Positions 1-7,944 are shown, numbered from the stretch's first letter. The stretch is DNA of 64,000 bases from Maribacter ulvicola (GCF_900155985.1 NZ_FTMA01000009.1:1-64000); one strand, 5' to 3'. Made by a program: numbers and translations. Notes: a model not told the origin generated them from the sequence alone.

Positions 1-153
1 GAAACTTACGTTTCCGTATTGCCTAGATAAATAGCGGATAAATTGAATAAAAAAAAGCTCAAGAATCTGTTTTTTGAATCTATGAGCCTAGAATACTATT
101 GTCTCAGATTAAGGAAGAATTTGTTTGTTTTTTACCTCAGTTCTTTGTTAGCA
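1..153. other. Distal end of array, attC of C14 not resolved
   Basis: The sequence reaches the GTTAGCA end of cassette C14 at 147-153 but lacks the TATACGGTG-type arm that precedes the other GTT ends. Bases 2-15 form GAAAC/GTTTC, resembling the GGAAAC/GTTTCC hairpin in the long attC at 4982-5180, so the window may begin inside a long-class attC. A weaker hairpin lies around 58-88 (CTCAAGAATC versus GAATCTATGAG). No gene is seen here. Confidence 0.35.
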
Positions 154-161
154 GCTGCTTT

Positions 162-842
162 TTAATCAAACTCAATTTGTTCTTTATTCTGTTCAGCCCA
201 GTCAGTAATCAAATCCTTAATTCTTGACTTGTCTTCTTTTTTTAATTCCGATTTGGTAGGTAAGCACCAATGAGTTTCAGCCTCAAACCATAATCTTATA
301 CCTCCAACTTCTAATTCCCATTCGAACTCTATTAGCTTGCCATTTTCTACATAATAGATATATCCATTTCTTCCTTTATTCGAGAAATGAATTCCGTTTT
401 TTGTCAGTAGTTTTTCAATTCCGTCTTTTTTTCTTCGTTCCGTTTTCCATTCTCCATTTAGTTTTTCAGAAATATGTACTTGAAAATTATTCTCACTTAT
501 TTTATAGGTTGTCCAACCAAGAGGTAATTTATAATCCAAATCTTTTAAATTTTTTTTCGACTGCTTTTTACAATAAGAAGCTACTTTATCCATTTCCATC
601 ATATTGGCGGATTTAGCTAATTCAGTCCAAAATTCTTCTGAAAAATAATGTTCGGTTTCATCTGCTAATTCAACAAGGCTTTCCAAAGCAAGTCCAAATT
701 CATTTTTCTCGTAAAATTCAATGCTGTTTTGAAATTGTCTTTGGTTTTTATAGAATTCTGGAATATAGTCAATCATTCGCTTTATTATCTTTTTAGGCGA
801 TGATTCTACTCGTTTTTTCTTTATGAAACTAAATATTCCCAA
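162..842 (-). CDS. Hypothetical protein, possibly immunity-like (cassette C14)
   Basis: This is a cytosolic 226-aa protein with no signal peptide. The N-terminal third is basic and helical; the segment EFGLALESLVELADE (about residues 48-62) resembles the EFGLALE-type helix of small immunity proteins in toxin systems, a weak similarity seen by eye. The C-terminal half is rich in aromatic residues and Glu/Lys. No ATG is present upstream, so the start is TTG at 842, 23 bases inside the cassette; ATG at 776 is an alternative. The stop lies 14 bases from the cassette end, as in most cassettes of this array. Function is unknown. Confidence 0.6.
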   Translation of the reverse strand: MGIFSFIKKKRVESSPKKIIKRMIDYIPEFYKNQRQFQNSIEFYEKNEFGLALESLVELADETEHYFSEEFWTELAKSANMMEMDKVASYCKKQSKKNLKDLDYKLPLGWTTYKISENNFQVHISEKLNGEWKTERRKKDGIEKLLTKNGIHFSNKGRNGYIYYVENGKLIEFEWELEVGGIRLWFEAETHWCLPTKSELKKEDKSRIKDLITDWAEQNKEQIEFD

Positions 843-859
843 TGTTCGTTTTAAGTTGC

Positions 860-992
860 TGCTAACGTTTATGTATAAGGAAAGTTGCGTGTTTGTGTGC
901 GAGGATTTTCCGAAGGAAAATCAGATGCCAGCAAACGAGCAACTAACTTTGGTTTAGCTAAAACTAGCAATTTTTTTTATACTGTGTTGTAA
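860..992 (-). repeat. attC-like site of cassette C13 (short class)
   Basis: The boundaries are TGCTAAC (860-866) and GTTGTAA (986-992). It contains the GATTTTCC-GAA-GGAAAATC hairpin flanked by outer arms (AGTTGCGTGTTTG versus CAAACGAGCAACT). On the minus strand it closes cassette C13 (866-1492). Confidence 0.75.
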
Positions 993-1000
993 CACGTTTT

Positions 1001-1480
1001 TTATTCATTCAGTGCAGTTAATATTTGTTCAGTAAATTCGTTGTCTTCTTTGTTCAAAAAAATCAATGTCGGTCCGTAATCATTATTTATGGCGAGTAGA
1101 CCATAATCCGAATTAAATAAGATTGGTCCAGTTCCATCCGTAACAAGGTTTTCTAATACGTAAAATTCAAATCCTAAATCACTTAGTTTTTTATTCCGAT
1201 ACGATTCCTTATCCGCTTTTAAAAACTTTTCAAATCCGAATAGAAGAGAGTCAGATTGAATAATTTTTCTAATCAAAATAGTTTTTGATGTGTCTATTTG
1301 ATTGACATATTTATAATTCAGAGAATTGTCCGTTTTATCGAAAGTCAAATTGAACTTTTCATTTTTCGATTTTGCACCAAAGAATATAGTTGCATTTATT
1401 TCAGATTTCCGTTTCGTGTTTTTTTCAGAACATCCGAGACAAAAAGTGAATATCAATATGTATGTTAATAGTTTTCTCAA
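1001..1480 (-). CDS. Hypothetical lipoprotein (cassette C13)
   Basis: This 159-aa protein has a lipoprotein signal: a basic N-terminus, a hydrophobic stretch and a lipobox FCLGC with Cys at about residue 17. The mature part is charged, with no domain I recognise. The predicted start is TTG at 1480, since no ATG lies upstream before the cassette boundary; the signal peptide begins immediately, which supports this start. The stop is 14 bases from the cassette end. It is one of four predicted lipoproteins or secreted proteins among the cassettes on this side of the array. It probably sits in the periplasm or on the outer membrane (inferred). Confidence 0.65.
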   Translation of the reverse strand: MRKLLTYILIFTFCLGCSEKNTKRKSEINATIFFGAKSKNEKFNLTFDKTDNSLNYKYVNQIDTSKTILIRKIIQSDSLLFGFEKFLKADKESYRNKKLSDLGFEFYVLENLVTDGTGPILFNSDYGLLAINNDYGPTLIFLNKEDNEFTEQILTALNE

Positions 1481-1486
1481 AATGTG

Positions 1487-1619
1487 TTACAACGTTTATG
1501 TATAAGAATAGTTGCGTGTTTGTGTGCGAGGATTTTCCGAAGGAAAATCAGAAGCTAGCAAACGAGCAACTAACTTTGGTTTAGCTAAAATTAGCAATTT
1601 TTTTTATACGGTGTTGTAA
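1487..1619 (-). repeat. attC-like site of cassette C12 (short class)
   Basis: The boundaries are TTACAAC (1487-1493) and GTTGTAA (1613-1619), with the same GATTTTCC-GAA-GGAAAATC inner hairpin. It is very similar to the C13 site, differing at scattered positions. It closes cassette C12 (1493-2297). Confidence 0.75.
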
Positions 1620-1639
1620 GTAGTGCTTTTTTCATTATA

Positions 1640-2251
1640 CTATTCTAAATAATTATTTTCTTTCAAGTATTTCAACAATTCACTCAGTATCTTAAAAGAC
1701 TCAATACTTTTTTTATCTACTTCTGGATATGCTTCTTTCGTTTTCTTTACTTCAACTTCATTTCGTTTATCAGGTGTGTATGATGTGTTATTATCCGAAT
1801 AAAGTATTCTTGATGCTTTTTCGTGAAATTCGTCTAAACTTAATCTCAACTCCTGTATGTAATTATTCAGCTTTTCGTCCGCTGTTTTATAATTTATTAA
1901 ACGAGCTTTTTCGCAAAAGTCAAAGGTATTCTGCATTGCAGTTTTTTCATAGCCATACCAAGAGCTTTGTTCACTAATTTTATCTTGAAATGAAATTACG
2001 TCTAAAGTTTTGAGAAGATTTTTAATTATTTTTTTGTCACTTTCTTTAGGAATTGAGTTCAGTCTTTTATTCTCTTTTTTTAGTATTATGAATTCATAAA
2101 TGGCAATGAAGTTGGTAATAATTAAAGTTCCAATAATTGTAAAATTCCAATTCTTTAACAGAATAGGTAAATCAAGTTTTGCTGTCGTTAAATTCATAAT
2201 TATTGGAAGTAGTATTAATCCAATATACCATCTATCTAATACTTTTTTCAT
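1640..2251 (-). CDS. Hypothetical membrane protein (cassette C12)
   Basis: This 203-aa protein has two predicted transmembrane helices near the N-terminus (about residues 8-24 and 36-57), followed by a charged, helical, probably cytoplasmic domain of about 145 residues with no motif I recognise. The start is ATG at 2251, about 46 bases inside the cassette. The stop is 26 bases from the cassette end, slightly looser than in neighbours. A two-helix anchor plus soluble domain is common in membrane immunity or defence effector proteins, but nothing specific supports that here. Confidence 0.6.
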   Translation of the reverse strand: MKKVLDRWYIGLILLPIIMNLTTAKLDLPILLKNWNFTIIGTLIITNFIAIYEFIILKKENKRLNSIPKESDKKIIKNLLKTLDVISFQDKISEQSSWYGYEKTAMQNTFDFCEKARLINYKTADEKLNNYIQELRLSLDEFHEKASRILYSDNNTSYTPDKRNEVEVKKTKEAYPEVDKKSIESFKILSELLKYLKENNYLE

Positions 2252-2291
2252 TTCTTCTTCTGTTCAATTTGGAATTCGGTTTTTGCATTAC

Positions 2292-2488
2292 TTACAACGC
2301 CAAAGCTATGAGTAGTGCGTTTGAGAAATCCGACGGATTTCCGGAAACGCTCTGAGCTAAAGCTTTTGGTTTTGATTTGTTTTTTGTTTTGTCCAAAGCT
2401 AAATCCAACAGATTTAGCGACCTTATAAATATAGCCAAACCATTTTATAAAACCCCAAGCCACGCATTACTTATAGGTCATGTTAGCG
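2292..2488 (-). repeat. attC-like site of cassette C11 (long class)
   Basis: The boundaries are TTACAAC (2292-2298) and GTTAGCG (2482-2488). This element belongs to the long class, with inner hairpins GAAATCC-GAC-GGATTTC and AAATC-CAACA-GATTT instead of the short-class stem. Its interior is identical to the element at 4397-4593. Confidence 0.7.
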
Positions 2489-2885
2489 GCATTAAGCAGC
2501 GCAAACCAAACCCCAAAGACATGTGAAACGGACAATACCCGTAGTTTTGCCGCTTTTTCCATCCACCGACAGACTTTGGCAGACATAGATATAGTTTAGA
2601 AGGCTTATTGAACTTAAACAAATAGTGACAATACATTAGTCCGACTACATAACGATTGCGCAGAGATTGCGTGCTGGCGGCAAAAGGAAATGCCCCGAAA
2701 GCTGCTCTTTTTTTAAGCCCGAGCCACAAGAATTTGACTTACTTAAAATACAAGAACCGTAGATTTTTTGCTTTTCAGATAAACGTTACTACTTACGAAC
2801 CGAGAAGAAAATATAGGGTAAAAAGCAAAAAATGGGAAAGTCCCGAAGCTGCTTTATTTTTTTAAGAGCTTATTGCCGTTAACGT
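2296..2885 (-). repeat. Duplicated cassette, copy 1 (C11)
   Basis: These 590 bases appear identical by eye to 4401-4990 (offset 2105). The predicted cassette is 2298-2882; identity extends only 2-3 bases past each predicted crossover point. The unit includes the attC at the low-coordinate side and not the one at the high-coordinate side, so a cassette on the minus strand is gene region plus the attC after it. No convincing gene is present: short frames at 2478-2729 (minus, TTG start, runs into the attC) and 2656-2865 (plus) look spurious. Confidence 0.85.
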
Positions 2886-3008
2886 GTTTGTGTATGATTT
2901 CGTTGCGTATTTAAGCACTAAAGTTAGCAAATAAATCACAGATAGAAAGTCCGCGAGGACTTCCGTATGTAAGCTATAACTAGCAATGAATTATACACGG
3001 TGTTAGGT
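2877..3008 (-). repeat. attC-like site of cassette C10 (short class)
   Basis: The boundaries are CGTTAAC (2877-2883) and GTTAGGT (3002-3008). The inner hairpin is AAGTCC-GCGA-GGACTT (2947-2962), a covarying version of the AAAATCC-GCGA-GGATTTT stem at 5923-5940. It closes cassette C10 (2883-3749). Confidence 0.75.
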
Positions 3009-3016
3009 AGCGTATT

Positions 3017-3712
3017 TTATTCTTCTCCTATGAAGTTTTCATACTCATTGGTTGTCATAGTTGTCGATTGATATGGTGCTATTTCTTCAATGTCTTTTTC
3101 GTTATATTCTTCAAACATTTTATCTATTAAATCTACTTTTATTGCATTCGGTTTTTGATCTGCGAAATAATAGAGTTTCCTTTTGTCAGCAATAATAATT
3201 AGATTGCTTTTCTGTTTTTTAGAATAGTAATTAACGAATTGGGTTGATTGTTCAACAAGTTCAAATGTTCCGTTCTCTAATATGTCATTTTCAATTCCGC
3301 AACCGTGCTCTTTTAGATTAAAATCAATTTTTTTTGGAAATTCAAATGGATTTTTTACAGGAATATTAAATTTAATATCAGTAGAGTAGCAGTCAGGTGC
3401 TCCGCAATCAAACCCGTGAAGATTGAAAGGAAGTTTAAACTTAAATTTATCATCTTCTTGATTTACAAGTCCTCTAATATATAATTCTTGTAAAATACTC
3501 GATTTTAGATTATTGTTCGTTTTAGATTTTAAAAGTTGTTTTCGTAAAGAATCTTGAATTTCTTCAAAAGTCAATTCCAGATTAGTTAATTCGTTATTCT
3601 TTGTAATTTTTTTTTCAATTATGATTTCAGTCGGTTCATTAATTTTCTTCTTTTTTTCTTTAGAAGAACAAGAGATAATTAATAGACTAAAAATAAAAAA
3701 TGTAAGTTTCAT
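3017..3712 (-). CDS. Hypothetical lipoprotein (cassette C10)
   Basis: This 231-aa protein has a short lipoprotein signal with lipobox IISC (Cys at about residue 15), then a Lys/Glu-rich linker. The mature domain contains four Cys residues, including the cluster FDCGAPDC (about residues 101-108), a likely disulfide or metal site, and a later CGIE. No known family was recognised. The start is ATG at 3712. The stop is 14 bases from the cassette end. It is predicted to be exported and lipid-anchored. Confidence 0.65.
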   Translation of the reverse strand: MKLTFFIFSLLIISCSSKEKKKKINEPTEIIIEKKITKNNELTNLELTFEEIQDSLRKQLLKSKTNNNLKSSILQELYIRGLVNQEDDKFKFKLPFNLHGFDCGAPDCYSTDIKFNIPVKNPFEFPKKIDFNLKEHGCGIENDILENGTFELVEQSTQFVNYYSKKQKSNLIIIADKRKLYYFADQKPNAIKVDLIDKMFEEYNEKDIEEIAPYQSTTMTTNEYENFIGEE

Positions 3713-3743
3713 AGTTCTGTTTTCGATGGTTTTGTCATATGCT

Positions 3744-3876
3744 ACCTAACGTGATTGTATAAGAATAGTTGCGGGTTTGTATACGAGGATTTTCCGAAGG
3801 AAAATCAGACGTTACAAACCCGCAACGACCTTTTGATTAAGCACTAAACCGCAATTATTTTTATGCGGTGTTGGCA
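3744..3876 (-). repeat. attC-like site of cassette C9 (short class)
   Basis: The boundaries are ACCTAAC (3744-3750) and GTTGGCA (3870-3876). It has the GATTTTCC-GAA-GGAAAATC hairpin and outer arms TTGCGGGTTTGTA versus TTACAAACCCGCAA, a nearly perfect long stem. It closes C9 (3750-4402). Confidence 0.75.
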
Positions 3877-3886
3877 ACTGGCTTTT

Positions 3887-4384
3887 TTATTCCGTTAAAT
3901 GACTAATATCAGAAGTCGCATAAAAATAGGCTAATCCAGTTCCATCTCCGCCCATTGATTCACTATCGGCTATCGTTATTTTTAATTTTGATAAAAAATA
4001 ATTTCCTTTTTCTGTTTCCGAGTATTCAGTTCCAGTTTTTTTAAACTGTTTAATTAAGTCAGTAATTTCTGTTCCAAAATCAAGTCGGATATTGTCAATT
4101 AATATGTCAAAACCATAATGGACTTCTAAATCTCTTAATCGATTATCCTTGTCGTAATTCAGAAACAGCATATCTTTTTTCGAATACAGATTTTCATAAA
4201 CATCTCTCTTTTGATGAATATTCATACTTTCATCTCCATCAAAAAATTCAGCGACGTCAATTATTTTGTCTTCTTCCTTATGTTTCATTCCTAATTTTTC
4301 TCTAACCGAATTTCGTTCGTTATTCCATTCAAATTTGAGAGAATTAAGTATAAAACCTTTATTTGGTAAATATTCTATGTCCAT
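3887..4384 (-). CDS. Hypothetical immunity-like protein (cassette C9)
   Basis: This 165-aa cytosolic, acidic protein has no signal peptide. The opening LPNKGFILNSLKFEW then a VREKLG segment resembles the 'G-I/F-x-L ... LEFG ... LG' opening of the C5 protein (6638-7159), so the two may be distant relatives. Small acidic single-domain proteins of this layout are typical of polymorphic-toxin immunity families; this is inferred from general resemblance only. The start is ATG at 4384, 19 bases inside the cassette, and the stop is 16 bases from the cassette end. Confidence 0.6.
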   Translation of the reverse strand: MDIEYLPNKGFILNSLKFEWNNERNSVREKLGMKHKEEDKIIDVAEFFDGDESMNIHQKRDVYENLYSKKDMLFLNYDKDNRLRDLEVHYGFDILIDNIRLDFGTEITDLIKQFKKTGTEYSETEKGNYFLSKLKITIADSESMGGDGTGLAYFYATSDISHLTE

Positions 4385-4396
4385 TTTTCAGCTTGT

Positions 4397-4593
4397 TGCC
4401 AACGCCAAAGCTATGAGTAGTGCGTTTGAGAAATCCGACGGATTTCCGGAAACGCTCTGAGCTAAAGCTTTTGGTTTTGATTTGTTTTTTGTTTTGTCCA
4501 AAGCTAAATCCAACAGATTTAGCGACCTTATAAATATAGCCAAACCATTTTATAAAACCCCAAGCCACGCATTACTTATAGGTCATGTTAGCG
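4397..4593 (-). repeat. attC-like site of cassette C8 (long class)
   Basis: The boundaries are TGCCAAC (4397-4403) and GTTAGCG (4587-4593). The interior is identical to the C11 element, but the first four bases of the left boundary belong to the different neighbour (C9), as expected for insertion of the same cassette at another site. Confidence 0.75.
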
Positions 4594-4990
4594 GCATTAA
4601 GCAGCGCAAACCAAACCCCAAAGACATGTGAAACGGACAATACCCGTAGTTTTGCCGCTTTTTCCATCCACCGACAGACTTTGGCAGACATAGATATAGT
4701 TTAGAAGGCTTATTGAACTTAAACAAATAGTGACAATACATTAGTCCGACTACATAACGATTGCGCAGAGATTGCGTGCTGGCGGCAAAAGGAAATGCCC
4801 CGAAAGCTGCTCTTTTTTTAAGCCCGAGCCACAAGAATTTGACTTACTTAAAATACAAGAACCGTAGATTTTTTGCTTTTCAGATAAACGTTACTACTTA
4901 CGAACCGAGAAGAAAATATAGGGTAAAAAGCAAAAAATGGGAAAGTCCCGAAGCTGCTTTATTTTTTTAAGAGCTTATTGCCGTTAACGT
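4401..4990 (-). repeat. Duplicated cassette, copy 2 (C8)
   Basis: This is the second copy of the 590-base unit at 2296-2885. It has no recognisable gene. Copies are separated by cassettes C9 and C10. Absence of visible differences implies recent copying. Confidence 0.85.
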
Positions 4991-5180
4991 CTCGGCTATG
5001 GCAAGTAGGGCGGTAAGGAAACTTTTCGTTTCCGTCTGCGCTCGTAGCCAGAGCTTTTTGTTTTGTAATTATTTTTTCTTTTTTAATTGCCAAATCCAAA
5101 AGATTTGGCGGACTTTGCAAACACGCCCAAGCCTTTAAATTTCGCACTTTTCGCCCTATTTGCTATAGCCATTGTTACCC
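4982..5180 (-). repeat. attC-like site of cassette C7 (long class)
   Basis: The boundaries are CGTTAAC (4982-4988) and GTTACCC (5174-5180). The inner hairpins are GGAAAC-TTTTC-GTTTCC and AAATC-CAAAA-GATTT, and the outer arms are GGCTATGGCAAGTAGGGCG versus CGCCCTATTTGCTATAGCC, which fold together. It closes C7 (4988-5860). Confidence 0.7.
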
Positions 5181-5263
5181 AACGTTTTTTCCGTCCGAGT
5201 AAGCTTTTCCGTTTGAGTTTTAAGTCCATCTGCGCAACAGTTGCTTCTGAGTAAGAAGTCCAT

Positions 5264-5608
5264 TTATTCCAAACGAGTAATTTTTTCGTCAAACCAAACA
5301 TCTTCATAGCCCTTACTATCAATTTGAAATCTAAATCCGATATCAAGACCTAGATATTTTGATATTTCAGGTTGCATTTCAATTAAATGCTCAATACAAA
5401 TCGGTTTAAAGAAATCATCAGAATCAGACCATTCTCCACTCCAAATATACCACCCATTCATTGTTCCGTGTTCAGGATGGCGTAATCCATTTATTGGTTC
5501 AAACTCTAAATCGGTTCCTATTCCAATAAATAGTTGGTCATCTAAAGGTTTAAATTCCGAATTATATTTTTTACAAATTGATTTTTGAGATTCGATATTA
5601 TTTTTCAA
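5264..5608 (-). CDS. Small GYEDVWFD-motif protein, immunity-like (cassette C7)
   Basis: This 114-aa soluble acidic protein contains NGLRHPEHGTMNGWYIW and DFFKPICIEHL in the first two thirds and KYLGLDIGFRF then GYEDVWFD near the C-terminus. I recognise this pattern as a widespread small bacterial family often found among immunity-type genes; the function is not established here. The start is TTG at 5608, directly after the stop of the preceding gene (5612), suggesting coupled translation. Unlike in most cassettes, 89 bases of AT-rich sequence with repeated GAGTAAG motifs separate its stop from the cassette end. Confidence 0.6.
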   Translation of the reverse strand: MKNNIESQKSICKKYNSEFKPLDDQLFIGIGTDLEFEPINGLRHPEHGTMNGWYIWSGEWSDSDDFFKPICIEHLIEMQPEISKYLGLDIGFRFQIDSKGYEDVWFDEKITRLE

Positions 5609-5611
5609 TTT

Positions 5612-5839
5612 TCAACTCTTTTTAGTGAATTCTTCAAAATCATTAAATCCGAATTCGGAAGTTTTGATTTGGAAAGCATCAGCTTGATTTTCAATTAAAT
5701 CAATAATAGAATGATAACCAAATTCTATTCCACTATGAAAATCATCATTTTTATTTTCTGCTTTTAATTCGGCTTGCTGCTCCTTTATTATGTAGACCAA
5801 ATCTCTTAAATAATGTTGAAATTTTTCTTGATTTTTCAT
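5612..5839 (-). CDS. Small hypothetical protein (cassette C7)
   Basis: This 75-aa protein (from ATG at 5839; a TTG nine bases upstream is less likely) is acidic and largely helical, with FHSGIEFGYHSIIDLIENQADAF-like content in the middle. It is first in a two-gene cassette, three bases before the next gene, so the two are probably translated together. No family was recognised. The start lies about 20 bases inside the cassette. Confidence 0.5.
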   Translation of the reverse strand: MKNQEKFQHYLRDLVYIIKEQQAELKAENKNDDFHSGIEFGYHSIIDLIENQADAFQIKTSEFGFNDFEEFTKKS

Positions 5840-5854
5840 TTTTTGCAAAATGTT

Positions 5855-5985
5855 GGGTAACGTGTTTGTATATGGTTTGTTGCGTGGTTAAGCACGTAAT
5901 TTAGCAAATAAAAACCGAATAGAAAATCCGCGAGGATTTTCGTAAGTAGGCTAGAACTAGCAATAAATTATATACGGTGTTGTAA
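5855..5985 (-). repeat. attC-like site of cassette C6 (short class)
   Basis: The boundaries are GGGTAAC (5855-5861) and GTTGTAA (5979-5985). The inner hairpin is AAAATCC-GCGA-GGATTTT (5923-5940). It closes C6 (5861-6504). Confidence 0.75.
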
Positions 5986-5992
5986 ACAGTTA

Positions 5993-6454
5993 TTATTCAA
6001 CTCTTACTAATTCCGTATAATAATGTGAAGGTAAATTTCCACCATCACAAGGGTCATTTGGGTCGGCATCATAATATCCAATTCGTAGTACATTATTACT
6101 CAATTCAAAGAATGTCGGATTATTAGTTTCTCCTTCTGTTGTTACCGTCAAATTATTACCACTCAATGACCAAGTTCCAATTGCACTATAATATTGTTCG
6201 CAATTTCCATTTTCTAAATCATATTCGGTAATACTTAAAGTTCCATTTTCAGAAAATATTGTTCTTCCAGTTTGTTCACAAGAGTCAAAGTCATAAACAT
6301 CTTCGTTTCCTGTTGAACAAACATCAACTTCTTTTATAGCTTTCCACGTTCCAACAATTGAGTTAGAATCAGAGTTTGAATCATCGTCGTTCGAGCAAGA
6401 TGAGAAAATCATAAGTCCGATTAAAATTCCGCAAAATAATTTCATTTTTTTCAT
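5993..6454 (-). CDS. Lipocalin-like lipoprotein (cassette C6)
   Basis: This 153-aa protein has a lipoprotein signal with lipobox FSSC followed by SNDDDSNSDSNS, the acidic linker typical of exported Bacteroidota lipoproteins. The mature domain has IVGTWKAIKE near its start and IGTWSLSGNNLTVT in the second half, the paired GTW strands of lipocalin-like lipoproteins, plus several Cys residues likely to form disulfides. The start is ATG at 6454; ATG at 6445 is also possible. The stop is 13 bases from the cassette end. The ligand is unknown. Confidence 0.7.
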   Translation of the reverse strand: MKKMKLFCGILIGLMIFSSCSNDDDSNSDSNSIVGTWKAIKEVDVCSTGNEDVYDFDSCEQTGRTIFSENGTLSITEYDLENGNCEQYYSAIGTWSLSGNNLTVTTEGETNNPTFFELSNNVLRIGYYDADPNDPCDGGNLPSHYYTELVRVE

Positions 6455-6498
6455 TCGTAATAATTGTTTTTAAAGTTCAAATTGGTTTTTTTAATTGT

Positions 6499-6630
6499 TT
6501 ACAACGGTTTCGTATAAGAATAGTTGCGGGTTTGCATGCGAAGAATTTCCGAAGGAAATTCAGACGTAGCAAACACGCAACGACCTTTGATTAAGCACTA
6601 AACCGCAATTATTTTTATACATTGTTGTAC
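6499..6630 (-). repeat. attC-like site of cassette C5 (short class)
   Basis: The boundaries are TTACAAC (6499-6505) and GTTGTAC (6624-6630). The inner hairpin is GAATTTCC-GAA-GGAAATTC (6543-6561), a two-sided change relative to GATTTTCC/GGAAAATC in other copies. It closes C5 (6505-7188). Confidence 0.8.
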
Positions 6631-6637
6631 ACAGTTA

Positions 6638-7159
6638 TTATTTGTAGTAGTCTTTTTTACCTAATCCAACTGTCCAAAAATACTTTGCTTTTTCTTTGTC
6701 AGCCAAAACCCATTCTTCATTTTCAGAATATTCTCCGTTTTCTTTTAATTCAGTTATCATTTCGTCAATATCCGATTCACAAGAATCTCTGTAAATTCCA
6801 ATTGAAGATTCTAGAAAAGCGAAACAATAAGGTTCTTCGCTCAAATCTATTTCTCCATTATTGTTTTCAGTCAGTAATTCAATTAAGTCAGAACTGTTCG
6901 TTTTGAAAGGGTCAATTCCATAAAGTTCGATTTCCGTTTTTTCAGGAAAAGGTCCATAAATGAATTCAATAAATTCTATATTTTCAGAATTATCAAGGTC
7001 AATTCTTAATTCCAAATCGTCATAAAACATTTGCTTGTCATTTCCGCTTGATGGCTTACCTAAACTCTTGATTATTTCAATTTTAGAAGTCCCAAATTCC
7101 AACGTTGCTTTGGTTTCAAGTTCGATTCCTTTTAATGGATGTAAAATAATTTTCTTCAT
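6638..7159 (-). CDS. Hypothetical immunity-like protein (cassette C5)
   Basis: This 173-aa strongly acidic soluble protein opens with HPLKGIELETKATLEFG then KIEIIKSLGKPS, a layout shared loosely with the C9 protein (3887-4384) and with small immunity proteins that begin with a G-I-x-L strand and a LEFG segment. No catalytic motif is visible. The start is ATG at 7159, about 30 bases inside the cassette; the stop is 13 bases from its end. The immunity role is an inference; no cognate toxin is present in the window. Confidence 0.6.
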   Translation of the reverse strand: MKKIILHPLKGIELETKATLEFGTSKIEIIKSLGKPSSGNDKQMFYDDLELRIDLDNSENIEFIEFIYGPFPEKTEIELYGIDPFKTNSSDLIELLTENNNGEIDLSEEPYCFAFLESSIGIYRDSCESDIDEMITELKENGEYSENEEWVLADKEKAKYFWTVGLGKKDYYK

Positions 7160-7182
7160 TTTCTCTGCGTCTCGCTAATTGT

Positions 7183-7314
7183 GTACAACGTTTATGTATA
7201 AGAATAGTTGCGGGTTTGTATGCGAGGATTTTCCGAAGGAAAATCAGACGTTACAAACACGCAACGACCTTTGATTAAGCACTAAACCGCAATTATTTTT
7301 ATACGGTGTTGGCA
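7183..7314 (-). repeat. attC-like site of cassette C4 (short class)
   Basis: The boundaries are GTACAAC (7183-7189) and GTTGGCA (7308-7314). The inner hairpin GATTTTCC-GAA-GGAAAATC is at 7227-7245, with outer arms TTGCGGGTTTGTA and TTACAAACACGCAA. It closes C4 (7189-7950). Confidence 0.8.
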
Positions 7315-7322
7315 TTAGTTTT

Positions 7323-7931
7323 TTATGTCAGAATTGGGTCTAACATTGTAATTCCTTTTACTTGATTTAAAATATCTTCTCCAAATTTTTCTTTTAATTG
7401 ATTATAATTACTTCCGTGAGGCATAATTATTATTGCTTCTCCGATGTCAAATTCAAAATCATTCTTAATCCTCCATTCTCTTTCGTGAGTCCAGTCGATT
7501 ATTGAGTTTTGATTTGATAAGTCATAATTTACAATTCTCCACCATTCATTTTCGGGTAAAACACCTTTAGCTATATTTTTTTGTTCATACAAGACAGGTC
7601 GTCCACCTTTCCGAAATATATACTCTTTCTCAAATGTTAATCCAATTGGTCGGTACCTTAAGGAACCTCCTAATTCAGCTCTATTTACTTGCTCGTGAAA
7701 TGTGTTTTGACAAACTCCATACAAAGGAATATCTTGAAAGCATACTGCTCGGTCATTTCCAATCACATAACCATTTTGATTACTTCCGATTATTTTTCTT
7801 TCGGTTAAAATTTTTCTTAAAACCTGAAACACACTTAATCCTCCATTTTCTTTTGTGAGATGTGTTATATATAATGAAATATCAGACCTATTTCTATGTC
7901 TTTTTTTCCAAATTTCTTTCGTGTACGCCAT
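7323..7931 (-). CDS. Hypothetical protein with GGRPVLY and HEREWR motifs (cassette C4)
   Basis: This 202-aa soluble protein has, in order, RAVCFQDIPLYG (about residues 61-72), FRKGGRPVLYE (about 106-116) and DWTHEREWRI (about 145-154). I recognise this motif set as a conserved but uncharacterised bacterial family loosely reminiscent of DUF2971; conserved Arg, Glu, His and Trp residues suggest an enzyme, but no reaction can be assigned. The start is ATG at 7931, about 20 bases inside the cassette. The stop is 14 bases from the end. Given the other cargo, a defence or stress role is plausible (inferred). Confidence 0.6.
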   Translation of the reverse strand: MAYTKEIWKKRHRNRSDISLYITHLTKENGGLSVFQVLRKILTERKIIGSNQNGYVIGNDRAVCFQDIPLYGVCQNTFHEQVNRAELGGSLRYRPIGLTFEKEYIFRKGGRPVLYEQKNIAKGVLPENEWWRIVNYDLSNQNSIIDWTHEREWRIKNDFEFDIGEAIIIMPHGSNYNQLKEKFGEDILNQVKGITMLDPILT

Positions 7932-7944
7932 TTTCTTAAATTAA

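Noticed and set aside
2248..2463. 71-aa frame (minus), and its copy at 4359-4568
   Set aside because: It is the long-class attC body read as protein, low-complexity and identical in both copies because the DNA is duplicated; not a gene.
2478..2865. Frames of 83 aa (minus) and 69 aa (plus) in the duplicated cassette
   Set aside because: The minus frame begins with TTG mid-cassette and crosses the attC boundary; the plus frame is opposite to all other cassette genes. Neither has a plausible start site or recognised motif.
5083..5346. 87-aa minus frame overlapping the attC at 4982-5180
   Set aside because: It overlaps both the attC and the end of the GYEDVWFD-motif gene in another frame; no conserved features.
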